Origin: Psychrosphaera sp.
GTDB lineage: Bacteria > Pseudomonadota > Gammaproteobacteria > Enterobacterales > Alteromonadaceae
Direction: 5' to 3'
NCBI GenBank assembly: GCA_028098005.1
Contig: JAOHFM010000032.1
Location: 1 to 17,767 of the forward strand
DNA length: 17,767 bases
Shown: one piece after another, positions 7,994-15,910 of the stretch
Layout of the letters: each line of letters starts with the position of its first letter
Numbering within the stretch: position 1 is the first letter of the stretch
Notes under the pieces: model-generated
Told to the model about the DNA's origin: nothing
Seen by the model: the letters and a program-made list of their open reading frames with translations, nothing else
Database searches by the model: none
Made by a program: the position numbers and the translations under genes

Positions 7994-8634
7994 TGTCGGC
8001 TGACTCTAAACCAATAAACTTGGTTATTGTTAATACCGGGTGCGCCAATATTTATTCTGTGCAATGTGCCTTTGAACGTCTTGGCGTTGAAGTAACGGTA
8101 TCAGATGAGCCAGCTGTTATAAAAGCAGCCGACAAAGTATTGTTGCCCGGCGTTGGCTCAGCATTTGCGGCCATGAGAAGTATTGAGCAAAAGCAATTAA
8201 CTAGCGTTATTCAGTCGTTAACTCAACCTGTATTAGGTATTTGTTTAGGCATGCAGCTTATGGCTAAAAGCTCAAACGAAAAACCCGGTTCGCACTTGGT
8301 AACGTCAAAAACAGATACCGTTGATTGTTTAGGTCTGATCCCTACCGTAATTGAAAGAATGGAAGCGGGAGATTTAGTACTGCCGCATATGGGTTGGAAT
8401 GAAGTGACTCTAGATTCCCCTCACCCATTGTTTAAAGATATAGAACAAGGTGCGTTTTTCTATTTTGTTCATAGCTTTTGTGCGCCAATTTCCAGCAATA
8501 CATTAGCGAAATGTAACTATCATTCAGACTTTTCAGCAGCCATTTATCACAACAACTTTTTTGGCGTGCAATTTCACCCAGAAAGAAGTGGCAAAGCCGG
8601 CGAGCAATTACTTAGGAACTTTATCGAGCTATAG
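7993..8634 (+). CDS. hisH: Imidazole glycerol phosphate synthase, glutaminase subunit
   Basis: A 213-residue class I glutamine amidotransferase that releases ammonia from glutamine for the cyclase HisF. The catalytic triad is visible: Cys84 in GICLGMQLM, and His195 and Glu197 in VQFHPERSG. The early PGVGSAF motif shapes the oxyanion site. The start codon overlaps the hisB stop (TAATG), with AGGAG upstream. HisH normally works only in complex with HisF, which is not encoded next to it here. A 68-base gap separates it from hisA, larger than elsewhere in the operon apart from the leader. Confidence 0.96.
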   Translation: MSADSKPINLVIVNTGCANIYSVQCAFERLGVEVTVSDEPAVIKAADKVLLPGVGSAFAAMRSIEQKQLTSVIQSLTQPVLGICLGMQLMAKSSNEKPGSHLVTSKTDTVDCLGLIPTVIERMEAGDLVLPHMGWNEVTLDSPHPLFKDIEQGAFFYFVHSFCAPISSNTLAKCNYHSDFSAAIYHNNFFGVQFHPERSGKAGEQLLRNFIEL

Positions 8635-8702
8635 AGAAAGTCACTTTTGAAGACTCGATTTAGTTATTAGTTAAAAAGATAATAAAAAATATTAGGATTA
8701 AC

Positions 8703-9467
8703 ATGATTATCCCAGCAATAGACTTAATAGATGGTTCTGTTGTTCGTTTATACCAAGGCGACTACGGACAAAAAACAGAATATAAAATTGATCCCGTTGA
8801 GTTAGTAAAACAATATGGCGCTGCAAAAGCTGAATGGCTGCATATTGTTGATCTTACTGGAGCAAAGGACACTTCCAAACGCCAACTGTCGTTAATTAAA
8901 AGCATGGTTGATTTAGATGTAATGAAGTTTCAAGCTGGTGGTGGCATAAGAACAGAGCAAGACGTAATTGACCTGTTCGATATTGGTGTTAGTCGTGTGG
9001 TTATTGGCTCATTAGCCGTTAATGATTCTGAATTAGTGTTGTCGTGGTTTGAAAAGTACGGTGCAGAAAGAATTGTACTGGCACTGGACGTTAACATTGA
9101 CGAGAATGGCAACAAATATATTGCTACGCATGGCTGGCAAGAAAGCTCAGGCACAACGTTAGAGTCAGTGGTAGATAAGTTTCTGAACGTTGGACTTAAG
9201 CATGTACTGTGCACAGACATAAGTAAAGATGGAACACTTCAAGGTCCAAACCAAGAGCTTTATAGTACTCTTGCTGCACAATACCCTGAAATTAGTTGGC
9301 AAGCCTCAGGTGGCATTAGTAGCCTAGAGGACATCAAAGTCGCCTTAGAGAACATCAAAGGTTCTGGTTTAGCAAATAACAGTCCTAGCGGAGTTATTCT
9401 TGGCCGTTCATTGCTAGAAGGTAAGTTTGAACTAACTGAAGCTATGCAACTTGTTAAAAGCGCGTAG
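8703..9467 (+). CDS. hisA: ProFAR isomerase (phosphoribosylformimino-AICAR ribotide isomerase)
   Basis: A 254-residue TIM-barrel isomerase for the Amadori rearrangement of ProFAR to PRFAR, the substrate of HisF-HisH. It begins [11 protein letters not shown], typical of HisA and not HisF, and has the two catalytic aspartates Asp7 and Asp172 (in CTDISKDG), each heading one half-barrel, plus phosphate-binding GGGIRT and ASGGISS. AGGA lies ahead of the ATG. The residues after [12 protein letters not shown] carry a small insertion, as in other gammaproteobacterial forms. It is the last his gene in the window. Confidence 0.96.
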   Translation: MIIPAIDLIDGSVVRLYQGDYGQKTEYKIDPVELVKQYGAAKAEWLHIVDLTGAKDTSKRQLSLIKSMVDLDVMKFQAGGGIRTEQDVIDLFDIGVSRVVIGSLAVNDSELVLSWFEKYGAERIVLALDVNIDENGNKYIATHGWQESSGTTLESVVDKFLNVGLKHVLCTDISKDGTLQGPNQELYSTLAAQYPEISWQASGGISSLEDIKVALENIKGSGLANNSPSGVILGRSLLEGKFELTEAMQLVKSA

Positions 9468-9492
9468 CTTTAGTTATTGTCACTAATTACTA

Positions 9493-9535
9493 CGCTGAAC
9501 TTAAACAATACTTAACGTGTTGATTTAGTTCAGCG
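9493..9535. terminator. Long hairpin between convergent hisA and DUF2892 gene
   Basis: The outer stem CGCTGAAC (9493-9500) pairs with GTTCAGCG (9528-9535). It continues through TAAA/TTTA and CAATAC/GTGTTG with single-base bulges on each side, closing a 5-base loop: about 18 pairs in all. It lies 25 bases after hisA and 24 bases beyond the end of the DUF2892 gene on the other strand, so it probably stops transcription from both sides. There is no clear T-run, so it may be a processing or Rho-linked structure rather than a classical intrinsic terminator. Confidence 0.5.
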
Positions 9536-9559
9536 AAGGGTTCGCAATAAACCGCTTTA

Positions 9560-9778
9560 TTATTTTGATTCGTTCGTTGCCAATTGCTTTTCCGTTTTTA
9601 TGCCTAGCTTTTGCATAACGATTGCTGCAGGGCAAAAACCTGTAAAACTTTGTTGAAATAAATTAGCCCCTACAAACACCGTAAACCAAACAAAGTTAGG
9701 GTGTACAAAAACCGTTAAAACCACAGACAACAACACCATGAAACCGGCAAAGGCCGCTACCGCTCTTTCTAATGACAT
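9560..9778 (-). CDS. DUF2892 (YgaP-like) small inner-membrane protein
   Basis: A 72-residue protein with two hydrophobic segments at about residues 7-26 and 29-47, then GFCPAAIVMQKLGI and a short charged tail. This matches the DUF2892 family, the membrane part found at the end of YgaP-type rhodanese proteins; here there is no rhodanese domain. The conserved Cys-Pro sits near the end of the second segment. Function is not established for stand-alone copies. GAGGAA precedes the ATG, and the gene starts 21 bases after the outer-membrane protein gene on the same strand, so it is probably the last gene of the exporter operon. Confidence 0.8.
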   Translation of the reverse strand: MSLERAVAAFAGFMVLLSVVLTVFVHPNFVWFTVFVGANLFQQSFTGFCPAAIVMQKLGIKTEKQLATNESK

Positions 9779-9799
9779 AATATTTCCTCACTCTTTAAA

Positions 9800-11104
9800 T
9801 TAAAAATACTTTCGTATAGACAGATAGCCATTTGAAGCGTCCTCAAACTGACCAAAAAATGTTGTTTTTTGTTTGCCCCAGAAGTAATTGATCCCTGCTG
9901 TTAGTTGCCAATTTTGAATTGGCTGGTAGGTGGTTTTAAACCTACTGTAACCATCATTATCTGAAGGAGAATAGAAGGTAAACCACTGTAAGCTCAAGGT
10001 ATCTTGCATTAGTCTATAGTAGAGCTGAGCCGTCCAAAGTGTTCGATTTTGCTTCTCTTCCGGTGAAAGCGATAGTGCTTGATGAAAGTCATTCTTATGC
10101 TCTAGTTGAAACTGTACTGAGCCCGTTAAATTAGTCACTAACTCCTGCTGGTAACCAACAAGTAATTTAGACTCACTATTTGGTATTAGTGGATTTTGAC
10201 CATTTCCATCTGCAGTATTATGTTGAGCCACTTCAAAATTAAATAACCCAGAAAACATTGGCGTCACCATACTTGCTCCAACCACATTGAGTTTGGTAAA
10301 TCTAGGCTGAAAATCTGGAGTTAAACTATTAGGCGACTTATCAAAGCCCTTGTAGCCATACAAAGCGAACTCTATTGCCTCGTATTGCTTCTTAATTCTT
10401 AAGGCAAATTCTGCATCATTTGGTTTGTTTTGATCGCTCACATCAAATCCTGGTGCAACATTCTGACCACCGTTAAATTGCCCTGCTATTGGATTGTAAA
10501 ATGAAAATACATCGCCATTGATATATTGGTCGGGTACAAAAGTGGGGGTTACTACCAAGTCTACATTTGCAAAGTCATAATAACCTGACGCTTTTACTGC
10601 GAGTTGTGGCGCCTTTAGGTACTCATTGTCTCTACCTGCAAAAAAGCTCTGCCAGTCCTTTGCAAACATATCGTTAAGAAACAAATAATCACCGGTTCCC
10701 CAGGTTAAAATTTGTTGACCCGCTTTTACGTCCCAACGGTCGTTAACTTTTCCTTGCCAATTTAACTCTCTAATTTGACCACGCCACTTTGATTGAACAC
10801 CGTCGTAAAAAACTTGGCCTCTTAATTTAATGGTAGAGGCTTTAAGTTTGTAGTCCGCTTGCGTCTGAATTCGAATCTCGTTTAACGTACTATCTTGCTT
10901 TATAACAGGATCATCAGAGAGCCGCTGACCGAATGCCACTTCCACAAAAGAAGCGATATTACTCCAACTCGTTTCTGCTTTTTTTGCCCAAGGATCATCG
11001 CCCCAATTATCCTCTGGCCAATCTGTACTGGTTGATGCAACCGCACTAGCGCTGAACAAAAAAGCGATAATACCCAGACTATTCAAGCTCAAAAAAAACT
11101 TCAT
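9800..11104 (-). CDS. Predicted outer-membrane beta-barrel protein, DUF1302-like
   Basis: A 434-residue exported protein. A Sec signal peptide runs to about residue 24 (Lys-containing start, hydrophobic core, then SAVAS). The mature part has alternating polar and hydrophobic strands rich in aromatic residues and ends in Tyr-Phe after a basic residue, as outer-membrane barrels recognised by the BAM complex do. Residues around AGQQILTWGTGDYLFLNDMF recall the DUF1302 / alginate-export-like barrels encoded beside MMPL exporters. It follows the LolA-like gene by 15 bases. Together with that gene and the MMPL gene it could form the outer-membrane end of a trans-envelope route. The barrel call is good; the exact family and cargo are uncertain. 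Confidence 0.72.
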   Translation of the reverse strand: MKFFLSLNSLGIIAFLFSASAVASTSTDWPEDNWGDDPWAKKAETSWSNIASFVEVAFGQRLSDDPVIKQDSTLNEIRIQTQADYKLKASTIKLRGQVFYDGVQSKWRGQIRELNWQGKVNDRWDVKAGQQILTWGTGDYLFLNDMFAKDWQSFFAGRDNEYLKAPQLAVKASGYYDFANVDLVVTPTFVPDQYINGDVFSFYNPIAGQFNGGQNVAPGFDVSDQNKPNDAEFALRIKKQYEAIEFALYGYKGFDKSPNSLTPDFQPRFTKLNVVGASMVTPMFSGLFNFEVAQHNTADGNGQNPLIPNSESKLLVGYQQELVTNLTGSVQFQLEHKNDFHQALSLSPEEKQNRTLWTAQLYYRLMQDTLSLQWFTFYSPSDNDGYSRFKTTYQPIQNWQLTAGINYFWGKQKTTFFGQFEDASNGYLSIRKYF

Positions 11105-11119
11105 ATTATTTACCCAACC

Positions 11120-11935
11120 TTACCTACGTAACCACTCTATAGGTGGGGTCCTTAAGCTACGCTCGGTAAATATACTGTCTGGCAAACCAATATCGTAACT
11201 AATATTACGGAACTCCATCAGTGTATAACCACCTGTTTTTACGTCAGATATTTTTGATTTAGTCACAGTGACATAACCTGATATTTGTTCCGTTTCTAGC
11301 GTTTCTACTTTTCTGTATAACGTATTAGAAGCATCATAAAACTCAATCAACATAGGTAAGTATGAAACTCTGTCTATTTGAATTTTGTAATATGAAAATT
11401 CAACGCTGTTTGCCTCTTTCGGCGTTGCTTTTAGAATATATCTTTCATCGGTTTGTTCTAAAAGTTCAAAGCTATCAACTTTTGTAGACCGCCCCGAAAC
11501 ATCTTCATAGAAGAAATGAGAACCGACAAATGACGTTCTTTTGTCACCTGCGGAAATTCGTTTTACCAAATCTAACCCCGGTAAATATAGCCAGCGGTCG
11601 TCATCGGTTGCTATGTCATTGTGCTTTTCTACCCTGAATACCATGCCGCTCACATCCGCCGGACGCGAGAAAAACACCAACATTTTTTGATCGCCAGCGT
11701 CTTCAACGTCCTTACGTAAAATGGTAAATTGCCTTACCTGACGTCGCTCTTGCTCATCTATGATCATCATTCGTGCTTGTGTTTTACCATCTTTGCCTGC
11801 GTAATACGCCGCTAATTCAGCTTTGGAAATAATCTGTTCAGCAGTCACTTCAGTAGACGATAACGCTGAGCTACTTGCTACTACTGATGAAATCAACGCA
11901 ACTGAAGTAGTTATTCTTTTTATAAATTTAGTCAT
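11120..11935 (-). CDS. Periplasmic LolA-like outer membrane lipoprotein-sorting protein
   Basis: A 271-residue protein with a Sec signal peptide of about 27 residues and no lipobox cysteine, so it should be soluble in the periplasm. The mature part, with RMMIIDEQERRQVRQF, DDDRWLYLPGLDLVKRIS, SHFFYEDVSGR and a C-terminal strand-rich half, fits the LolA-like family (PF17131 type) that forms an open half-barrel around lipid. It is not LolA itself: that gene is normally shorter and not linked to MMPL genes. The ATG overlaps the last 8 bases of the MMPL gene, implying translational coupling, and the barrel gene follows after 15 bases. Likely role (inference): carry a hydrophobic molecule between the MMPL pump and the outer membrane. 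Confidence 0.85.
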   Translation of the reverse strand: MTKFIKRITTSVALISSVVASSSALSSTEVTAEQIISKAELAAYYAGKDGKTQARMMIIDEQERRQVRQFTILRKDVEDAGDQKMLVFFSRPADVSGMVFRVEKHNDIATDDDRWLYLPGLDLVKRISAGDKRTSFVGSHFFYEDVSGRSTKVDSFELLEQTDERYILKATPKEANSVEFSYYKIQIDRVSYLPMLIEFYDASNTLYRKVETLETEQISGYVTVTKSKISDVKTGGYTLMEFRNISYDIGLPDSIFTERSLRTPPIEWLRR

Positions 11936-14483
11936 GTTTGCCTCGCTTTATTAAAGTCAGCACTGCTGGTAATAAAATTAATGTTACTAATGCAGAAATT
12001 GCCATTATGCTTGCTAAAAACACCCCAACCGTTACATACGGAACCAAAGGAGCAAATAACAAAGGTGTAAAGCCTAAAGCTACTACGGACGCATTCTTTG
12101 TTATCGCATTGGCTGGCTCACCAAACATAATGTTCATTGCTGATTTAATTGAACCCGTATCCTTTAGGGCCGTTCTAAATCGCTCTAAGAAATGAATAGC
12201 AAAGTCTACGGATAAACCTAGTGTTAGCGCAGACAATACCGCTATTGGCATGTCGTAGTCTTTACCAATCCAACCAATAAGACCGTAGATAAAGGTAATC
12301 GTGATAGTGAGAGGCAACATAGCCAACAAGCCATAAACAAAAGATCTAAATAAAAGAACCATCATAATAAATACAATGACAAAGGCACTCATTAAACTGT
12401 CTAACATGCCAGTTACCATTTGCTCCTGCCATGCTACATTCAAGTACGCTTTTCCTGCCCAACCTGTTGAAATATTCTCAGGTAAAGGGTTTTGCTTTAT
12501 GTATTGCTCAACGGAGCTAATCACCGAAGACATATGCTGATTGTCACCGCTCGTTAACTGAAGCCAAACAAGGCTTTTTCTATAATCTGGAGTAACAAAA
12601 TGCCATAAGTCGCCTGGTCGATGTGACGACTGATACTGAATCAACGTTTGTGCAACACCGTTGGCTGAAATAGGCAATTGGTAGTCGACTGATTCGCCAC
12701 TTCGTAATTCTCTATTCACTACTTTTACAATATCTGCCAATGAGTTAGATTTACCCACCAGGCCTGTTGTTGCTAAGTAGTCTTGCAAACCTTCTATGTA
12801 GGTTAGTACTTCTGGCGACGTAAAACGTTTTGCCTTCTGTTGGGCTGTTTCAATTGACTTGAGCTTAGACTCCAACCATAAGGTAGCTTGTTTATCTGAC
12901 ACTTCAAATAACAAGTCTTCAATCTCATAAACAAGCGTATTTAATTGGTTAGCGACACTCTTATCACTCGACATCGAAGTGTCTATCTTGTCTATTTGCC
13001 ACTGAATTAAAGTAGTAGGAACATTATTACCTTCTAATAAGCTTTTGACCGACGGTAAAACAGAGTCATCCTGTAAAACAAAATAAGCATCATAGGTGCC
13101 CGCAAACTGCTCATTTAGCGCTTTATCAGCAATACGAATTGGATGGTCTTCTTTAAACCAGCGCACAGGGTTATCGTTAATTTGTATTTTAGAAACACCA
13201 ACGGCAGACCAAATAAAAATTAATACAAATATACCAATGTGCAAAGCTTGGCGTTTTTTAGCAATATTTCCAATTACATTAACAAAGGCCGCCAAACCAC
13301 TTTTCTGCTCTAAACTTCGTTGATGCGAATCTTGTAATTGTTTTAATGACTTGTCACTCAAACGGCTAATATAGGCAGGGACAAATAATATAGTGGTGAC
13401 AAAAGCCAAAATAATACCAAAGCCAATAAAGGCCCCAAATATTTGTACTGGCGGAATAGGTGTTAACATTAATGATAAAAAGCCAATTGTTGATGTAACA
13501 GAGGTAAATAACATTGGTTTAAATAACTCACCGACTACGGTTTTAATAACCGTTCTTTTGTCTTGACCGTCTTTATATCGATCTGCAAACTCCGACATAA
13601 TATGAACTGAATCAACCACGGCTATCGGCATTAAGAAAATAGCAATCATAGAAGACATGATATGAACCGTATAACCTAATCCGATTAACAGTCCCATAGT
13701 GACTATAACTGTTGTCATAGCGACAATCATTGCTGCAGAAATAAATTTGATATTTTTAAACAGAATAATTAGCAAGATAAAAATCGCTAAACCCGCCAAT
13801 GGAGCAGATATACCCATTTGAACAAACATTTCATAACCAAACCTGTCTTCAGCAACGGGCAAGCCGGTAATATGCCAATCCGCTGATGTAGAAAAAGTAT
13901 CTATAGAACTTTGAATCTCTTGAGCAATTAAGTAACTTTTGTTTTTGTCTTCTAAAGGAACATATATTGCCACTGCATTCCCGTTTTCAGACGCTAACGT
14001 ATTATTCAACAAAGGTAGATTTTTAATCTTTTCTAAAACAGCGCTGGCGTTTTCTTGATTCTTTGGCGCTTGTTTCATTAGCCATTCAAACCGGATTGCG
14101 TTTGAGCCAAACTGTGTTTTCTCTTGCGTTACGTTATCAACCACTGAAACTGACATAACGTCTTTTTCAATTACACCATCAATTTTTAATATATGATTGG
14201 TTAGCTGTTCTATTTCTTGCAGAGTTGATGGCGTGAATACGCCATTTTGATCAGTTTGAACCGCACCAACAACAATAGAGTCGTGCATCAAAAAGTCAGA
14301 TTTTGTTTGATTATGAAAAATACGAGCTGGATTATCAGCGGGTAACATATTTTCAGGATCAGTATCTATTTGAATTGATGGCATGAATGCCAGAGCAACT
14401 ATCACCATGATGATCATCACGGCATATATTTTTTTAGCGTGATCAAGGCTCAGTTGGATTGATGAATTTATTAGCCTATTCAT
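11928..14483 (-). CDS. MMPL/RND-superfamily inner-membrane exporter
   Basis: An 851-residue two-fold repeated RND permease of the predicted-exporter (COG1033/MMPL) type. There is one membrane helix near residues 18-36, a large periplasmic domain, a block of helices at about 228-370, a helix at about 410-430, a second periplasmic domain, and a last block at about 690-845. Each half has the intramembrane aspartate expected for proton coupling: Asp291 in PIAVVDSVHIM and Asp760 in GLSVDFAIHF. It is shorter than drug-efflux RND pumps and has no membrane-fusion partner nearby. Instead it is coupled to a LolA-like and a barrel gene. Relatives include HpnN, which moves hopanoids; no hopanoid genes are seen here. 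Substrate unknown, probably a lipid. Confidence 0.9.
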   Translation of the reverse strand: MNRLINSSIQLSLDHAKKIYAVMIIMVIVALAFMPSIQIDTDPENMLPADNPARIFHNQTKSDFLMHDSIVVGAVQTDQNGVFTPSTLQEIEQLTNHILKIDGVIEKDVMSVSVVDNVTQEKTQFGSNAIRFEWLMKQAPKNQENASAVLEKIKNLPLLNNTLASENGNAVAIYVPLEDKNKSYLIAQEIQSSIDTFSTSADWHITGLPVAEDRFGYEMFVQMGISAPLAGLAIFILLIILFKNIKFISAAMIVAMTTVIVTMGLLIGLGYTVHIMSSMIAIFLMPIAVVDSVHIMSEFADRYKDGQDKRTVIKTVVGELFKPMLFTSVTSTIGFLSLMLTPIPPVQIFGAFIGFGIILAFVTTILFVPAYISRLSDKSLKQLQDSHQRSLEQKSGLAAFVNVIGNIAKKRQALHIGIFVLIFIWSAVGVSKIQINDNPVRWFKEDHPIRIADKALNEQFAGTYDAYFVLQDDSVLPSVKSLLEGNNVPTTLIQWQIDKIDTSMSSDKSVANQLNTLVYEIEDLLFEVSDKQATLWLESKLKSIETAQQKAKRFTSPEVLTYIEGLQDYLATTGLVGKSNSLADIVKVVNRELRSGESVDYQLPISANGVAQTLIQYQSSHRPGDLWHFVTPDYRKSLVWLQLTSGDNQHMSSVISSVEQYIKQNPLPENISTGWAGKAYLNVAWQEQMVTGMLDSLMSAFVIVFIMMVLLFRSFVYGLLAMLPLTITITFIYGLIGWIGKDYDMPIAVLSALTLGLSVDFAIHFLERFRTALKDTGSIKSAMNIMFGEPANAITKNASVVALGFTPLLFAPLVPYVTVGVFLASIMAISALVTLILLPAVLTLIKRGKHD

Positions 14484-14519
14484 TTAAGTCTTCTTAATTA
14501 ATTAACTCTATATGACCAC

Positions 14520-14525
14520 ATTATA
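14520..14525 (-). promoter_or_regulatory. Candidate -10 of the MMPL operon
   Basis: A perfect TATAAT on the minus strand, about 37 bases before the MMPL start codon. No good -35 is found at the usual spacing; in such an AT-rich gap a chance match is possible. Confidence 0.35.
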
Positions 14526-14603
14526 TATTAGTAACTTCTAATACATAATACTCTTACTAGAATTAATATAACCAAACAGATACGTACATATTCCTTTTGG
14601 GTA

Positions 14604-14633
14604 TAAAAAAAGGGCCAGTTAATACTGACCCTT
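14604..14633 (-). terminator. Rho-independent terminator after the amidohydrolase pair
   Basis: Read on the minus strand, a 10-pair stem AAGGGTCAGT / ACTGGCCCTT (one T-G pair) with loop ATTA is followed directly by a run of T. It lies about 25 bases after the stop of the second amidohydrolase and separates that operon from the MMPL operon, which is transcribed in the same direction. Confidence 0.92.
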
Positions 14634-14658
14634 CGCATTTCTACAATTTACCTATGAG

Positions 14659-15900
14659 CTATTTTATATAACCACGAGGTTTATTTTCTTTTGAAGTATA
14701 ACGGTCACGTAGTTTGTCTTGACGAGACTCTGTCGTTACCTGCTTTCCATCAATCCAAATATTTTCGACTCTTGAACTGATTTCAAATGGGTCGCCACTC
14801 CAAAGTACTAGGTTTGCTGGTTGTCCTTCAGCCACTACGCCACCAGGTATACCAAAAACGTCTGCTACATTTTTAGTTACCGCTTTTAAAGCGCCATCGC
14901 GGCTCAAACCATTGGCTATAGCCACACCCGCATCTGTTCTTAGGTTATAACTAATGTGCGTGTCAGGCTGAGTGAGAATAAGCTTAACACCCGCCTGCTC
15001 TAATATAGCGGCATTTTCTAGCGATGCATTTAAAGAGTCAAAGCTACCAGGCAGGTTTGATAAGCTCTCCATGATCACAGGAACACCCGCTTCAGCTATT
15101 TGCTCTTTTACTCGCACAGCATCTTTTGCACCAAATAGCACAAGATTTAAACCAAACTTTTCTTTTAACTTAATTAAATGAAGAATGTCCGTTGCTCTCT
15201 CTACGTCAGCAATAAGAGGTTTTGAACCGTCTAACAAAGAAGACAGTATTTTTTCCTCTTTACTCGGCTCTTTTTTATCTTCATCTTTTTTCTTATCGGC
15301 CTTTTCCGCTTTCTCGGCTTTGTCGAGGTGTGCCTGTAGCTCTTCTTCTAAGCTAACTAAGCTAGATGCGCGTGAACCACGACGCTCTGAACCAAAGTAA
15401 GCTAATGTAGCGACATTTGACGCTACAACACTGTCATATTCACCAGACAAGTCAGCAGCAAATACTTGACCTGCCCAAATACCTTCGCTACCACGAGGCG
15501 CAACTAAGCTATGAGTAATACCACCTTTACGGGTAAAGGGAATGACGGCACTGTTTGGATTGAAAGCAATTGAAGGTTCAAATGTAATCCCACCCTTTTT
15601 AGCACCCATATCACGCGACGCAGATACAGCATCTACTTCAACTAGGCCTAATTGATTTAACGCTGAAATAAAGCCAGCTGTTAATATACGACCTTGTCCA
15701 TCTACTGTTGAGTCTACGTTTAATTCCGATGGATTAATGGATATGATTTTTCCATCTTCGATAACAACACTGGCGCCTGTTAAAACACCTTGTTCAGTGC
15801 CGGTATAAACCGTGGTATTCGTAATCGCTACGGTATCAGCCAAACTAGCAAAACTAGTAGCTAGGGCAGCGAAAACCAATGATAGTTTTAAAATTTTCAT
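14659..15900 (-). CDS. Exported amidohydrolase-like protein with degenerate active site
   Basis: A 413-residue protein with a Sec signal peptide (probable cut after Ala21). Its outline is that of the amidohydrolase superfamily: an N-terminal beta-sandwich, a barrel region and a C-terminal return (GQPANLVLWSGDPFE, IWIDGKQV) like its upstream neighbour. The metal site looks lost. Where active members have HxH after the first barrel strand, this one has Leu81-Asn82-Gln83 in GFISALNQLG, and the later histidine positions read PLIADVERA and NLVLFGAKDA. A highly charged Lys/Glu/Asp-rich stretch at about residues 191-216 interrupts the barrel. AAGGAG precedes the ATG, 10 bases after the active homologue. 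It may be a structural partner of that enzyme; whether it keeps any catalysis is unknown. Confidence 0.85.
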   Translation of the reverse strand: MKILKLSLVFAALATSFASLADTVAITNTTVYTGTEQGVLTGASVVIEDGKIISINPSELNVDSTVDGQGRILTAGFISALNQLGLVEVDAVSASRDMGAKKGGITFEPSIAFNPNSAVIPFTRKGGITHSLVAPRGSEGIWAGQVFAADLSGEYDSVVASNVATLAYFGSERRGSRASSLVSLEEELQAHLDKAEKAEKADKKKDEDKKEPSKEEKILSSLLDGSKPLIADVERATDILHLIKLKEKFGLNLVLFGAKDAVRVKEQIAEAGVPVIMESLSNLPGSFDSLNASLENAAILEQAGVKLILTQPDTHISYNLRTDAGVAIANGLSRDGALKAVTKNVADVFGIPGGVVAEGQPANLVLWSGDPFEISSRVENIWIDGKQVTTESRQDKLRDRYTSKENKPRGYIK

Positions 15901-15910
15901 GCTTTTCTCC

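Noticed and set aside
8703..9467. Could this gene be hisF rather than hisA?
   Set aside because: It begins [11 protein letters not shown] and carries HisA-type features; HisF would begin with a segment like RIIPCLDV.
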